Below, in pieces: positions 26,165-34,161 of a DNA stretch of 64,000 bases; position 1 is the stretch's first letter, and each line of letters begins with the position of its first letter. Source of the stretch: Paenalcaligenes sp052103955 (GTDB lineage Bacteria > Pseudomonadota > Gammaproteobacteria > Burkholderiales > Burkholderiaceae_B); contig JBQELO010000017.1 in the NCBI GenBank assembly GCA_052103955.1, positions 17,286 through 81,285 of the forward strand, read 5' to 3'. The position numbers were made by a program, and so were the translations under genes. Under the pieces are notes generated by a model. It made no database searches, was not told where the DNA came from, and saw only the letters and a program-made list of their open reading frames with translations.

Positions 26165-26398
26165 TTATTCAGCCTCTAGCGCCACAGGCGCCTCAGGTGC
26201 TGCATCACGCGTCACCACTAAGCCGCGCTTCTGGCCACCGTCGTTAATGGTTTCGCTCACGCCTGTAGGCTGCAAAACCAACGCAATAGTGATGAAACAC
26301 CCTACCATCGCAAGGAAGGGGCCAGCCATTAAGATCCAAGGCCATGGCTCTTTAAACCACGGTTGTGTATCCAATTCCTGATCAACTGCATTTGCCAT
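26165..26398 (-). CDS. Short FixH/CcoH-like membrane protein
   Basis: A 77-residue protein with one transmembrane helix (about residues 20-43, PWILMAGPFLAMVGCFITIALVLQ). The start QPWFKEPWPWILM resembles the N-terminus of FixH/CcoH, a cbb3 oxidase assembly factor, and it occupies the usual place after ccoG (26-base gap). FixH proteins are usually about twice this length, with a periplasmic domain after the helix; here only about 34 residues follow. It may be a reduced FixH that keeps just the anchor. The family call depends mainly on position and the tryptophan-rich start. Confidence 0.6.
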   Translation of the reverse strand: MANAVDQELDTQPWFKEPWPWILMAGPFLAMVGCFITIALVLQPTGVSETINDGGQKRGLVVTRDAAPEAPVALEAE

Positions 26399-26424
26399 GA
26401 TGGGTCCTTTATCTAGCGTGCACC

Positions 26425-27933
26425 TTAACGTGGCACATAAAAACGGGTTTTCTCACTGATGAACTCTTCACTGGAGTCCGCATCAGCAGACTTACGAGCC
26501 GTAATCACAATATCGTGCATACCCTCTTTTAAGCCAGCTTCTACCGGAACTTGTACGTGTACAGGAATCAGCTCATTGCTTGCAGCCGGTACTACAATTT
26601 CAGCACTTCCACCACTGACCGTACTAATAGTGATACCAGAGAAACCTTCCGCACCCAACTCGATACGCATAGGCTGTTCTGATTTGTTCATCATTTGCAA
26701 TCTATAGATGTTCTCTATATGACCGCCCGGAACCTCACGCCCCATTACCCCTCGATCTCGGATCACATCCATGTGCAGATCATTACGAGCCATCAGCGAG
26801 TAAACCGCTGCCACAGTAATAAGACTCAAAATGCCAATATACACCAAGATACGCGGCCTAAACATGTGCTTACGCACCTGGTCCTGACTCAATCGCTCGG
26901 TAATGGCGCGGCCTGATGTGTAACGGATCAGCCCTTTAGGGTAGTCCAGTTTTTCCATCACATCGTCACAGGCATCGACACAGGCCCCACAACCAATACA
27001 CATGTATTGCAGCCCTTCTCGAATATCGATGCCGGTAGGACAGACCTGCACACAGAGGGTACAGTCTACACAGTCCCCTAAGCCTGCTTCTTTATGGTCC
27101 ACCTTCTTAGAGCGTTTACCGCGAGGCTCGCCGCGCACATGGTCATAACTCACCACAAAGGTGTCATCATCCACCATCACGCTTTGGAAACGTGCGTACG
27201 GGCACATGTACTTACAGATAGCCTCACGCAGAAAGCCTGCATTGCCCCAGGTAGCAAAACCGTAGAACAACAACCAGAACCACTGCCATGGACCTAATGT
27301 GAAGTCCAGAATTTGGGTTCCCAAATCACGAATTGGCGCAAAGTAACCAATGAATGTGAAGCCTGTCCACAAAGCAATGGCTATCCATAGGAAGTGTTTT
27401 GTGGCTTTGAGACGCAGCTTCTTGGCACTCCACGGCGCTTCATCCAGACGGATGCGAGCCATACGGTCGCCTTCCACCTTACGCTCAACCCACATGAATA
27501 TTTCGGTATATACCGTTTGCGGACAGGCGTAACCACAGAAAAGCCGCCCCGCCATCGCTGTAAAAAGAAACAGCGAGAATGCCGACAAAATCAAGATAAC
27601 CGTCAGGTAAATAATATCCTGAGGCCACAACACAATGCCAAACATGTAGAACTTTCTTGTGCCCAGATCAAACAGTACGGCTTGACGGTCATTCCACTGC
27701 AACCATGGCAAGCCGTAATAAATAATCTGGGTGAAGAATACAAGGGCGATTCGCCAATTGGCGAATACCCCTTTTACCGATCGTGCATAGATCTTCTGAT
27801 TAATGTCGACGACCTTAACAGCATGAGCAGACGCCTTAGCTGTTACCGGTTTGGAGGAAATAGGTGGCCGCCAGTCCGGTACCTGCTCTGTATTGCCTTC
27901 GTCTGGACGACGATGGGGAGCGTCACTACTCAT
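26425..27933 (-). CDS. ccoG: Cytochrome c oxidase accessory protein CcoG
   Basis: A 502-residue polytopic membrane protein with two 4Fe-4S ferredoxin motifs (CVDCTLCVQVCPTG and MCIGCGACVDACD) and a C-terminal immunoglobulin-like domain (about residues 390-500). The FCGYACPQTVYTEIFMWVE segment is a family hallmark. CcoG (RdxA/FixG) reduces Cu(II) for delivery to the binuclear centre of cbb3 oxidase. It lies 38 bases after ccoP in the standard ccoNOQP-GH order. Confidence 0.95.
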   Translation of the reverse strand: MSSDAPHRRPDEGNTEQVPDWRPPISSKPVTAKASAHAVKVVDINQKIYARSVKGVFANWRIALVFFTQIIYYGLPWLQWNDRQAVLFDLGTRKFYMFGIVLWPQDIIYLTVILILSAFSLFLFTAMAGRLFCGYACPQTVYTEIFMWVERKVEGDRMARIRLDEAPWSAKKLRLKATKHFLWIAIALWTGFTFIGYFAPIRDLGTQILDFTLGPWQWFWLLFYGFATWGNAGFLREAICKYMCPYARFQSVMVDDDTFVVSYDHVRGEPRGKRSKKVDHKEAGLGDCVDCTLCVQVCPTGIDIREGLQYMCIGCGACVDACDDVMEKLDYPKGLIRYTSGRAITERLSQDQVRKHMFRPRILVYIGILSLITVAAVYSLMARNDLHMDVIRDRGVMGREVPGGHIENIYRLQMMNKSEQPMRIELGAEGFSGITISTVSGGSAEIVVPAASNELIPVHVQVPVEAGLKEGMHDIVITARKSADADSSEEFISEKTRFYVPR

Positions 27934-27971
27934 GCTTTACCTCAACTTACACAATAATCACACCACAACGC

Positions 27972-28880
27972 TTACTTAGAAGTGTTGTTGCTCAGACCCC
28001 ATACCCAACCAGCAAGCAAACGAATTTGCTCTTCGGTCAGACGGTTTTTCTGGGCCGGCATTTGGTTATCACGACCGTTCAAAATACCTTCAACAATCAC
28101 AGCTTCTGAACTGCCATACAGCCAGTTACCGCTAGTTAGGTCAGGAGCCCCCAACAATTGATTGCCTTTAGCATCTGCACCGTGACATGCAAAACATGTT
28201 TGTTCAAACAGCTTTTTGCCTGACGGTACGCGTGACTGGTCATGAGCCAAGCTATTCAAGGAGCGCACGTACTGAGCGATGTCAGAGGCTTCACCAGGAG
28301 TCAGCACGCTTTTGTGTGCTGTCATGATGCCGCGTCTACCTTCAGTAATGGTGTGCAGAATATCCTCAGGCTTACCACCCCACATCCATGTGCTGTCTGT
28401 CAGATTAGGGAAGCTTGGGCTACCTTGAGCATCCGAACCGTGACACTGCGCACAGTTGTTCAAGAACAAACGCTGGCCGATGGCACGTGCCTCAGCATCG
28501 TCAGCAATTTGATCCAGAGGCATCTCACGGAAACGCGCGTAAGTGGGTGCCAAACGTGCGTTGATTTGCTCTTGCTGCACCTGTACCTCTTTAGCTGCTG
28601 AGTAGCTCAGCATACCTTGGTAACTACCCAAACCTGGATACATGATCAGGTAGCCCAATGCGAAGATACACAGCAACACGTACATCACGGTCCACCAGCG
28701 TGGCACGTTCGTGTTGAGCTCTGTGATGTTGCCATCCCATACGTGGGAGGATTCCTGCTCTTCAACCGAAGGCGATAGCCAAGCACGCTGTGTCCATAAC
28801 AGCCACAGACAGAAGGCTATACCCAACAAAGCTATAGCGGAGATATAAATACTCCAGCCTTGATTAAAAAAATCACCCAT
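27972..28880 (-). CDS. ccoP: cbb3 cytochrome c oxidase subunit III (dihaem)
   Basis: A 302-residue membrane-anchored protein with two haem c motifs: CAQCH at residues 143-147 and CFACH at 229-233. Two N-terminal helices are present (about residues 9-30 and 62-81), then a DGNITELNTNVPRWW segment typical of CcoP between them. It passes electrons from soluble cytochrome c to CcoO and CcoN. The ATG at 28878-28880 is chosen for the strong ribosome site GGAGGT just upstream; an in-frame start at 28961 would run through ccoQ. It overlaps the end of ccoQ by 8 bases. Confidence 0.95.
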   Translation of the reverse strand: MGDFFNQGWSIYISAIALLGIAFCLWLLWTQRAWLSPSVEEQESSHVWDGNITELNTNVPRWWTVMYVLLCIFALGYLIMYPGLGSYQGMLSYSAAKEVQVQQEQINARLAPTYARFREMPLDQIADDAEARAIGQRLFLNNCAQCHGSDAQGSPSFPNLTDSTWMWGGKPEDILHTITEGRRGIMTAHKSVLTPGEASDIAQYVRSLNSLAHDQSRVPSGKKLFEQTCFACHGADAKGNQLLGAPDLTSGNWLYGSSEAVIVEGILNGRDNQMPAQKNRLTEEQIRLLAGWVWGLSNNTSK

Positions 28881-29040
28881 TCGAACCTCCCTGCTCGTCA
28901 GCTTCATCCGGTAATGCGAACGGAAGCATAGACCCATCATGGTTGGCCTTTTTACGGCCATCCGACCACGCCCAGATCACAATACCAATGAACGTCAAAA
29001 TGCCAAGTATTGTCATCAGACCATTCAAGAATGCAACCAT
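28873..29040 (-). CDS. ccoQ: cbb3 oxidase small subunit CcoQ
   Basis: A 55-residue protein with one helix (about residues 5-25, LNGLMTILGILTFIGIVIWAW), then SDGRKKANHDGSMLPFALPDE, matching the usual CcoQ form: a single anchor and a short charged tail. CcoQ stabilises the cbb3 complex, mainly the CcoP contact. It starts 2 bases after ccoO and overlaps ccoP by 8 bases, so all are translationally linked. Confidence 0.92.
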   Translation of the reverse strand: MVAFLNGLMTILGILTFIGIVIWAWSDGRKKANHDGSMLPFALPDEADEQGGSNG

Positions 29041-29042
29041 GA

Positions 29043-29702
29043 TTAACGTCTCCCTTCGGCTACAGCTTGTTCAGCTGCTGCACGACCTTCAACCCCCATA
29101 CCTTGCAGATAAGCAATCAGCGCATCTTCTTCAGTTTTACCAACCAATTGCTGAGGTGCTTTTTCAATCTGCTCGTCGGTATATGGCACACCAATAATGC
29201 GCAGAGCATTCATACGTGCACGCACGTCGTCATTTTCTACACTGTTATGTTGCAACCAAGGGTAAGCCGGCATGTTAGAAGCAGGTTCAGTATCACGTGG
29301 ATTACGCAGGTGAATACGGTGCCAGTTATCGGTGTACACACCACCTACACGGGCCAAGTCAGGACCGGTACGTTTGGAACCCCACAAGAAGGGGTGATCG
29401 TACACACCCTCACCAGCCAGTGAGTAAGGACCGTAACGCTGCACTTCTGATTGCAGCATACGGACTTGTTGAGAGTGACAGCCTACGCAACCTTCGCGAA
29501 TGTAGATATCTCTACCTACTAGACGCAGAGGTTCGTAAGGCTTCACGCCTTCTGTGGGCTCAGTCATGGAGTGCTGGAAAAACAGCGGCACGATCTGCAC
29601 CAAACCCGCAAAGGAAATCACCAGAATACTGAGCACAATCAGCAAACCAACGTTGCGCTCAATCGTGGCGTGTGTAAAACCTTTTTTCTCAGATGAGGAC
29701 AT
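29043..29702 (-). CDS. ccoO: cbb3 cytochrome c oxidase subunit II (monohaem)
   Basis: A 219-residue membrane-anchored cytochrome c. One N-terminal helix (about residues 19-41) is followed by GRDIYIREGCVGCHSQQVR with the haem-binding CVGCH at residues 72-76; YSLAGEGVYDHPFLWGSKRTGPDLARVGG is highly family-specific. The ATG at 29700-29702 has AGGAG upstream and fits the family start; a longer frame reaching 29759 would run into ccoN. It follows ccoN by 10 bases. Confidence 0.96.
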   Translation of the reverse strand: MSSSEKKGFTHATIERNVGLLIVLSILVISFAGLVQIVPLFFQHSMTEPTEGVKPYEPLRLVGRDIYIREGCVGCHSQQVRMLQSEVQRYGPYSLAGEGVYDHPFLWGSKRTGPDLARVGGVYTDNWHRIHLRNPRDTEPASNMPAYPWLQHNSVENDDVRARMNALRIIGVPYTDEQIEKAPQQLVGKTEEDALIAYLQGMGVEGRAAAEQAVAEGRR

Positions 29703-29712
29703 TGATTGCTCC

Positions 29713-31197
29713 TTATTCCGTAACAACAGCCGGACCAACGTTAGTCGGACTGATCGCATCAGGGTTAGTCAGCGGAACAACTGGGTTCACACGAGGTTTG
29801 CCCCATGCTGTCAAGAAGACGTTCACGCCCATCATGACAATACCGCAAACAAACATAAAACCACCCAATGCACGAATTGCATAGAACGGATAAGTTGCTT
29901 TCACCCCTTCAACGAAGCTGTATGTCAGCAAACCATCAGGAGCTGTTGCACGCCACATCAAACCTTGCATCACACCGGAAATCCACATTGCGGCGATGTA
30001 CAGCACCACACCCAATGTCGCTACCCAGAAGTGGACTTCTACCAGTTTTGGCAGTGCCATCTGTTTTTGACCATACAGGCGAGGAATCATGTAGTACAGG
30101 GAACCAAAGGTCACCATCGCTACCCAGCCCAATGCACCCGAGTGTACGTGACCGATAGTCCAGTCAGTGTAGTGGGACAGGGAGTTCACGGTACGAATCG
30201 CCATCATGGAACCTTCAAAGGTAGACATACCGTAGAAGGACAGTGACGTTACCAGGAACTTCAAGATAGGATCTGTACGCAGTTTGTGCCAGGCACCCGA
30301 CAAGGTCATGATACCGTTGATCATGCCACCCCATGATGGAGCCAACAGAATCAGCGAGAATGTCATACCCAACGATTGGGTCCAGTCAGGCAAGGAGGTG
30401 TACAGCAAGTGGTGAGGACCTGCCCACATGTACGTAAAGGCCAATGCCCAGAAGTGGACGATAGACAAACGGTAGGAGTACACCGGACGGTTAGCTTGCT
30501 TAGGTACGAAGTAGTACATCATCCCCAAGAAGCTGGTGGTCAGGAAGAAACCTACGGCGTTATGGCCGTACCACCACTGCACCATCGCATCTTGCACACC
30601 GGCGTAAACCGAGTAGGACTTCCACATGGAAACCGGAATTTCCAAGTTATTGAAGATGTGCAGTACAGCAATAGTAGTAATGAAAGCACCGTAGAACCAG
30701 TTCGCCACGTAGATGTGACGCACACGGCGTTTAACGATAGTGCCAAAGAACACCACAGCATACGATACCCAGACAATAGTAATCAGGATATCTAGAGGCC
30801 ATTCCATCTCAGCGTATTCTTTGCTGCTGGTGAAACCCATAGGCAAAGTAATCAGCGCACCCAACATCACCAACTGCCAACCCCAGAAGGTAAAAGCAGC
30901 CAGTTTTGTACAGTACAGACGCACCTGACAGGTACGTTGAACCACATAGTAGGATGTCGCGAACAGAGCGTTACCACCGAAGGCGAAAATCACCAAGTTG
31001 GTATGTACTGGACGCAGACGGCCATAGCTAAACCATGGCGTTTCGAAGTTAAGTTCAGGCCAAATCAGTTGCAAGGCAACCAGTAAGCCGACACTCATGC
31101 CGATAATTCCCCAAACCACCGTCATGACAGAAAACTGCCGCACGACACCGTAGTTGAAGACTTCGGCCTGTTTCCCGACTATCTCGGAAGTGCCCAT
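29713..31197 (-). CDS. ccoN: cbb3 cytochrome c oxidase catalytic subunit I
   Basis: A 494-residue haem-copper oxidase core with about 12 helices. Histidine-containing segments that would hold haem b, haem b3 and CuB are visible: RPVHTNLVIFAFGGN, WYGHNAVGFFLT, GPHHLLYTSLPDW and WTIGHVHSGALGW. This subunit reduces oxygen to water and pumps protons with high oxygen affinity. A ribosome site (AGGGGAAG) precedes the ATG. A palindrome like an Fnr site lies about 80 bases upstream, so ccoN probably starts its own low-oxygen transcript. Confidence 0.97.
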   Translation of the reverse strand: MGTSEIVGKQAEVFNYGVVRQFSVMTVVWGIIGMSVGLLVALQLIWPELNFETPWFSYGRLRPVHTNLVIFAFGGNALFATSYYVVQRTCQVRLYCTKLAAFTFWGWQLVMLGALITLPMGFTSSKEYAEMEWPLDILITIVWVSYAVVFFGTIVKRRVRHIYVANWFYGAFITTIAVLHIFNNLEIPVSMWKSYSVYAGVQDAMVQWWYGHNAVGFFLTTSFLGMMYYFVPKQANRPVYSYRLSIVHFWALAFTYMWAGPHHLLYTSLPDWTQSLGMTFSLILLAPSWGGMINGIMTLSGAWHKLRTDPILKFLVTSLSFYGMSTFEGSMMAIRTVNSLSHYTDWTIGHVHSGALGWVAMVTFGSLYYMIPRLYGQKQMALPKLVEVHFWVATLGVVLYIAAMWISGVMQGLMWRATAPDGLLTYSFVEGVKATYPFYAIRALGGFMFVCGIVMMGVNVFLTAWGKPRVNPVVPLTNPDAISPTNVGPAVVTE

Positions 31198-31269
31198 TTG
31201 CTTCCCCTATAACACTAGCATTACAAAATTAATCTCCTGAGCCATGATCGCTCATGCTCGGCCGTTGCT

Positions 31270-31287
31270 CCCTGATCTTAATCAGGG
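31270..31287 (-). promoter_or_regulatory. Fnr-like palindrome upstream of ccoN
   Basis: A perfect inverted repeat, CCCTGAT-CTTA-ATCAGGG, contains the core TGAT-N4-ATCA of Fnr/Anr sites (consensus TTGAT-N4-ATCAA; the outer T and A are C and G here). A -10-like GATCAT lies at 31244-31249 on the minus strand, which puts the site near -41.5, the classic activating position. An Fnr-type regulator is encoded at the other end of this locus. Confidence 0.6.
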
Positions 31288-31353
31288 AACTTATTATTAG
31301 TGTGGTAATTGTGTGGATTTATACCAACTGCCACACATCCTCACAAACACACA

Positions 31354-31530
31354 CTATTTCTTTGTGCGCTCCGCATCCCTGTGCGTACTGTCATCATCTT
31401 TTAGTATTGATTCGCCAGCGGATTGGGAGTTTTCAAATTGTCCGGCAAAAATGGCCCACCAGAATGCCACTCCTATTAGGATCACAAACAGCAACGAGAT
31501 CGGTATTAGGAGAAACAATGACTCAAGCAT
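31354..31530 (-). CDS. ccoS: cbb3 oxidase maturation protein CcoS
   Basis: A 58-residue protein with one helix (about residues 5-29) and the family start MLESLFLLIPISLLFVILIG followed by FWWAIFAGQFENSQ; the GQF-x-(D/E) segment is typical of CcoS (FixS). CcoS is needed to insert cofactors into CcoN. It lies 17 bases after the CcoI-like gene, the usual ccoI-ccoS order, and precedes ccoN by about 156 bases that hold the Fnr-like site. Confidence 0.92.
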   Translation of the reverse strand: MLESLFLLIPISLLFVILIGVAFWWAIFAGQFENSQSAGESILKDDDSTHRDAERTKK

Positions 31531-31547
31531 GGTGTACCACCTTTTTG

Positions 31548-32507
31548 TTATGCAGCCGCCTCACTACCAGACAGGTGATTACCTGAAATTCGCTGACGGT
31601 AAATACGCCAAGAATTCAGAGCCACCAGTAGCGAGGACAGCAACATAGAAACTGCAGCAACCCAAGGAGAAACCAACCCTACAGCAGCAAGGGGGGTCAT
31701 CAATAGGTGCCAGACAATAGAACCGTATAAATTTTGTTTTGAAATGTGTTCTGTGCGTTGGATGAGCGCAGAAATATCTGCTTCAGATTGTGCAGGGTGC
31801 ACCATCAATCCCGCCTGAGCGGCGGCAACGGCTGTAGGAACAGACATGGACATGGCACAGGGGCAACTCATGACGAATAACGCCACCATTACTGCCACAG
31901 CATGCTCTGGTTGATAAAAGAACCACACCACGCCTAAGACCAAGGCCAAAATCACTTGAATGAGGACAAACCAGAACGCTAATGTATTGGCTCGCACCGA
32001 AATACCGGCACGGAACTGCTCCACGCGATCAAAAGACTGACCACGGCTAATGGACTGTCGAGCACAGAATTCTAAATAGCGGGCTGTCAGCAAAAACGCT
32101 ACAAACATACTGACCGAGTCAAAATAGACTTCGCCCTGCCCTTGCCACGTGCTGACAACGCTGGGGATGAAGGCCACGACAATCCCTAAGGCAACGGGAA
32201 CATCCATCCCAACTTTGAAATTTTTAAGACTGTTCCAGGCTCCGGTCCAAATAGGCTGAGCACAGTACATCATGACAGGAACGGTAAGCAGCAATGCCGC
32301 CCAGTTCATGATAAAGATGGCTTTATCCATCAATGCCAGACTGTCAGGCTCCATTGTCTCTGAGCGCAAATACCCCGGGAAAGCAAACATCATCACCTGC
32401 ATCATGGCCAACCACGCCAAACCCAGCCGCGCAAGCATATGTTTGCGCTGACGGCGCTGCTCGTCGGAAAGACCCGCAGGGATAGTAAATATAGAGTATG
32501 CGCGCAT
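31548..32507 (-). CDS. CcoI-like copper P-type ATPase membrane core lacking all cytosolic ATPase domains
   Basis: A 319-residue polytopic protein in the exact place of ccoI. Its membrane segments match CcoI/FixI: GMDVPVALG (100-108), GEVYFDSVSMFVAFLL (125-140), the ion-site SCPCAMSMSVPTA (214-226) with CPC at 215-217, and C-terminal helices with M288-x2-S291-S292. What is missing is striking. There is no N-terminal HMA domain, no actuator domain (TGES; about 25 residues join the helices at 148-172), and no phosphorylation/nucleotide domain (DKTGT, HP, GDG motifs all absent; about 30 residues at 228-257 join helices 6 and 7). The usual TM7 Tyr-Asn pair is replaced (VWH). The frame is intact throughout, and CcoI proteins are normally about 700-830 residues. 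It cannot be an ATP-driven pump; it could be a passive conduit, a copper scaffold for CcoN, or a remnant. Confidence 0.85.
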   Translation of the reverse strand: MRAYSIFTIPAGLSDEQRRQRKHMLARLGLAWLAMMQVMMFAFPGYLRSETMEPDSLALMDKAIFIMNWAALLLTVPVMMYCAQPIWTGAWNSLKNFKVGMDVPVALGIVVAFIPSVVSTWQGQGEVYFDSVSMFVAFLLTARYLEFCARQSISRGQSFDRVEQFRAGISVRANTLAFWFVLIQVILALVLGVVWFFYQPEHAVAVMVALFVMSCPCAMSMSVPTAVAAAQAGLMVHPAQSEADISALIQRTEHISKQNLYGSIVWHLLMTPLAAVGLVSPWVAAVSMLLSSLLVALNSWRIYRQRISGNHLSGSEAAA

Positions 32508-32656
32508 AAAGAAAATAGATAAGCGTTAACTGCTTATTAACCATTTACATGCATGCTAACCGTTATCCGCGAAAGCTTGAATACATGATATGAGTTACTA
32601 GTCGGGGGCATTTTACTACAAAGGTACCAGAAGGTCTGCCAACGTCTCGCTTCTGT

Positions 32657-32670
32657 TTGATACAGAACAA
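32657..32670 (-). promoter_or_regulatory. Fnr-like site upstream of the CcoI-like gene
   Basis: TTGAT-ACAG-AACAA (plus strand) matches 9 of 10 specified bases of the Fnr consensus TTGAT-N4-ATCAA. A TAAAAT at 32610-32615 on the minus strand could be a -10 element, which would place the site near -61, another known Fnr activating position. It overlaps the foot of the aceA terminator hairpin, so the same bases may serve both. Confidence 0.5.
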
Positions 32671-32700
32671 GCCGTAGCATCCAAAGATGCTACGGCTTGT
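32667..32700 (-). terminator. Hairpin terminator after aceA
   Basis: A perfect 15-bp stem (ACAAGCCGTAGCATC and its complement) with a 4-base loop lies 21 bases past the aceA stop. The downstream minus-strand side is only moderately T-rich (TTGTTCTGT), so termination may be partial and some reading into the cbb3 locus is possible. Confidence 0.75.
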
Positions 32701-32720
32701 ATCAACCTCTGATGCTAGCC

Positions 32721-34028
32721 TTATTCAGCGGCTTTAGCAAATTGGGCAGCTTCAGTAGAGCCTGCCAATGCCGTAGTAGAGGACTGGCCTCCTTCGATAG
32801 TTTGTGTTACTGCATCGAAGTACCCCGTACCTACCTCACGCTGGTGACGTACTGCAGTGAAGCCACGCTCTGCAGCGGCGAACTCGCGCTCTTGCAAATC
32901 CACGAACGCTGTCATGTTGTCGCGTGCATAGCCGTGTGCCAGATCAAACATGCCGTAGTTCAGTGCATGGAAGCCTGCCAGTGTGATGAACTGGAATTTG
33001 TAACCCATTGCACCCAACTCTCGTTGGAATTTTGCAATAGTCTGGTCATCCAGGTTTTTCTTCCAGTTAAACGATGGCGAGCAGTTGTAGGACAGCATTT
33101 TGCCTGGGAACTGACGGTGAATGGCTTCTGCAAAGCGTTTTGCGTACTCTAAGTTAGGCGTGGATGTTTCACACCAGATCAAATCCGCATACGGTGCGTA
33201 GGCCAAACCACGGGAAATCGCTTGCTCTACACCAGGACGTGTGCGGAAGAAACCTTCAACCGTACGTTCACCAGTGATGAACGGCATATCGTTTTCATCC
33301 ACATCGCTAGTGATCAAATCAGCCGCTTCGGCATCGGTACGAGCAACCAATACTGTAGGTACATTCAGAACATCAGCAGCCAATCGAGCCGCTACTAGTT
33401 TAGAGATAGCTTCGCGGGTTGGAACCAACACTTTACCGCCCAAGTGACCACATTTTTTCACTGCAGCCAATTGGTCTTCAAAGTGAACGCCTGACGCACC
33501 TGCCACAATCATGGACTTCATCAGTTCAAACGCGTTTAACACACCACCAAAACCAGCTTCGGCATCGGCAACGATGGGAGCCAAGTAATCGATGTAGCCG
33601 GCATCACCCGGATTCATGCCTTCAGACCATTGAATCTGATCGCAACGCATCAAGGCATTGTTAATACGACGTACAACTTGTGGAACCGAATTGATTGGGT
33701 ACAAAGACTGGTCTGGGTACATTTCACCTGCACCGTTCGCATCCCCTGCTACTTGCCAGCCTGACAGGTAAATAGCTTTCAAGCCTGCTTTTACTTGCTG
33801 CATCGCTTGGTTACCAGTCAACGCACCCAAGGCATTAACAAAAGGCTCTTGGGTAATCATCTGCCACAGCTTTTCGGAACCGCGACGCGCCAGAGTGTGT
33901 TCTTCTACTGTAGAGCCACGCAGACGGATCACCTCTTCTGCACTGTAGGTGCGTTTGATACCTTGCCAACGAGGGTCTTCAGCCCAGTATTTTTGCAAAT
34001 TGCGGATTTCGGTTTCGCGGTTACTCAT
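32721..34028 (-). CDS. aceA: Isocitrate lyase
   Basis: A 435-residue enzyme that splits isocitrate into glyoxylate and succinate in the glyoxylate shunt, used on acetate and fatty acids. The catalytic KKCGH loop is present in AAVKKCGHLGGKVLVPT, with VLVARTDAEAADLITSD and YNCSPSFNWKKNLDD as further signatures. The ATG at 34026-34028 is used because GGAGAG stands just before it; the longer frame begins with TTG inside that ribosome site. Malate synthase is not in the window. The upstream 370 bases carry several palindromes that look like operators. Confidence 0.97.
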   Translation of the reverse strand: MSNRETEIRNLQKYWAEDPRWQGIKRTYSAEEVIRLRGSTVEEHTLARRGSEKLWQMITQEPFVNALGALTGNQAMQQVKAGLKAIYLSGWQVAGDANGAGEMYPDQSLYPINSVPQVVRRINNALMRCDQIQWSEGMNPGDAGYIDYLAPIVADAEAGFGGVLNAFELMKSMIVAGASGVHFEDQLAAVKKCGHLGGKVLVPTREAISKLVAARLAADVLNVPTVLVARTDAEAADLITSDVDENDMPFITGERTVEGFFRTRPGVEQAISRGLAYAPYADLIWCETSTPNLEYAKRFAEAIHRQFPGKMLSYNCSPSFNWKKNLDDQTIAKFQRELGAMGYKFQFITLAGFHALNYGMFDLAHGYARDNMTAFVDLQEREFAAAERGFTAVRHQREVGTGYFDAVTQTIEGGQSSTTALAGSTEAAQFAKAAE

Positions 34029-34109
34029 GCTGCTCTCCAATACAAGAAAAAGAAAACGTTCAAGATGAGTATTAGTCTACGCAAATACCGTGCCTGCAAC
34101 ACACTTATA

Positions 34110-34121
34110 TCTTATATAAGA
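34110..34121. promoter_or_regulatory. 12-base palindrome in the aceA promoter region
   Basis: TCTTATATAAGA is a perfect palindrome centred 88 bases upstream of the aceA start. Its position close to the likely promoter suggests a repressor or activator site for a dimeric regulator; I do not assign the protein. Confidence 0.5.
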
Positions 34122-34161
34122 CCATATATTTTTATTATTAATATCAATGACATAGTTTTTA

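Noticed and set aside
29554..30246. A 230-codon plus-strand open frame across ccoO-ccoN
   Set aside because: Antisense shadow of conserved oxidase genes; the composition (many His, Cys, Arg) is typical of a reversed reading.
31310..31337. TGTGTGG/CCACACA inverted repeat between ccoS and ccoN
   Set aside because: Only 7 bp with a 14-base loop and no T-run; too weak to call a terminator or operator.
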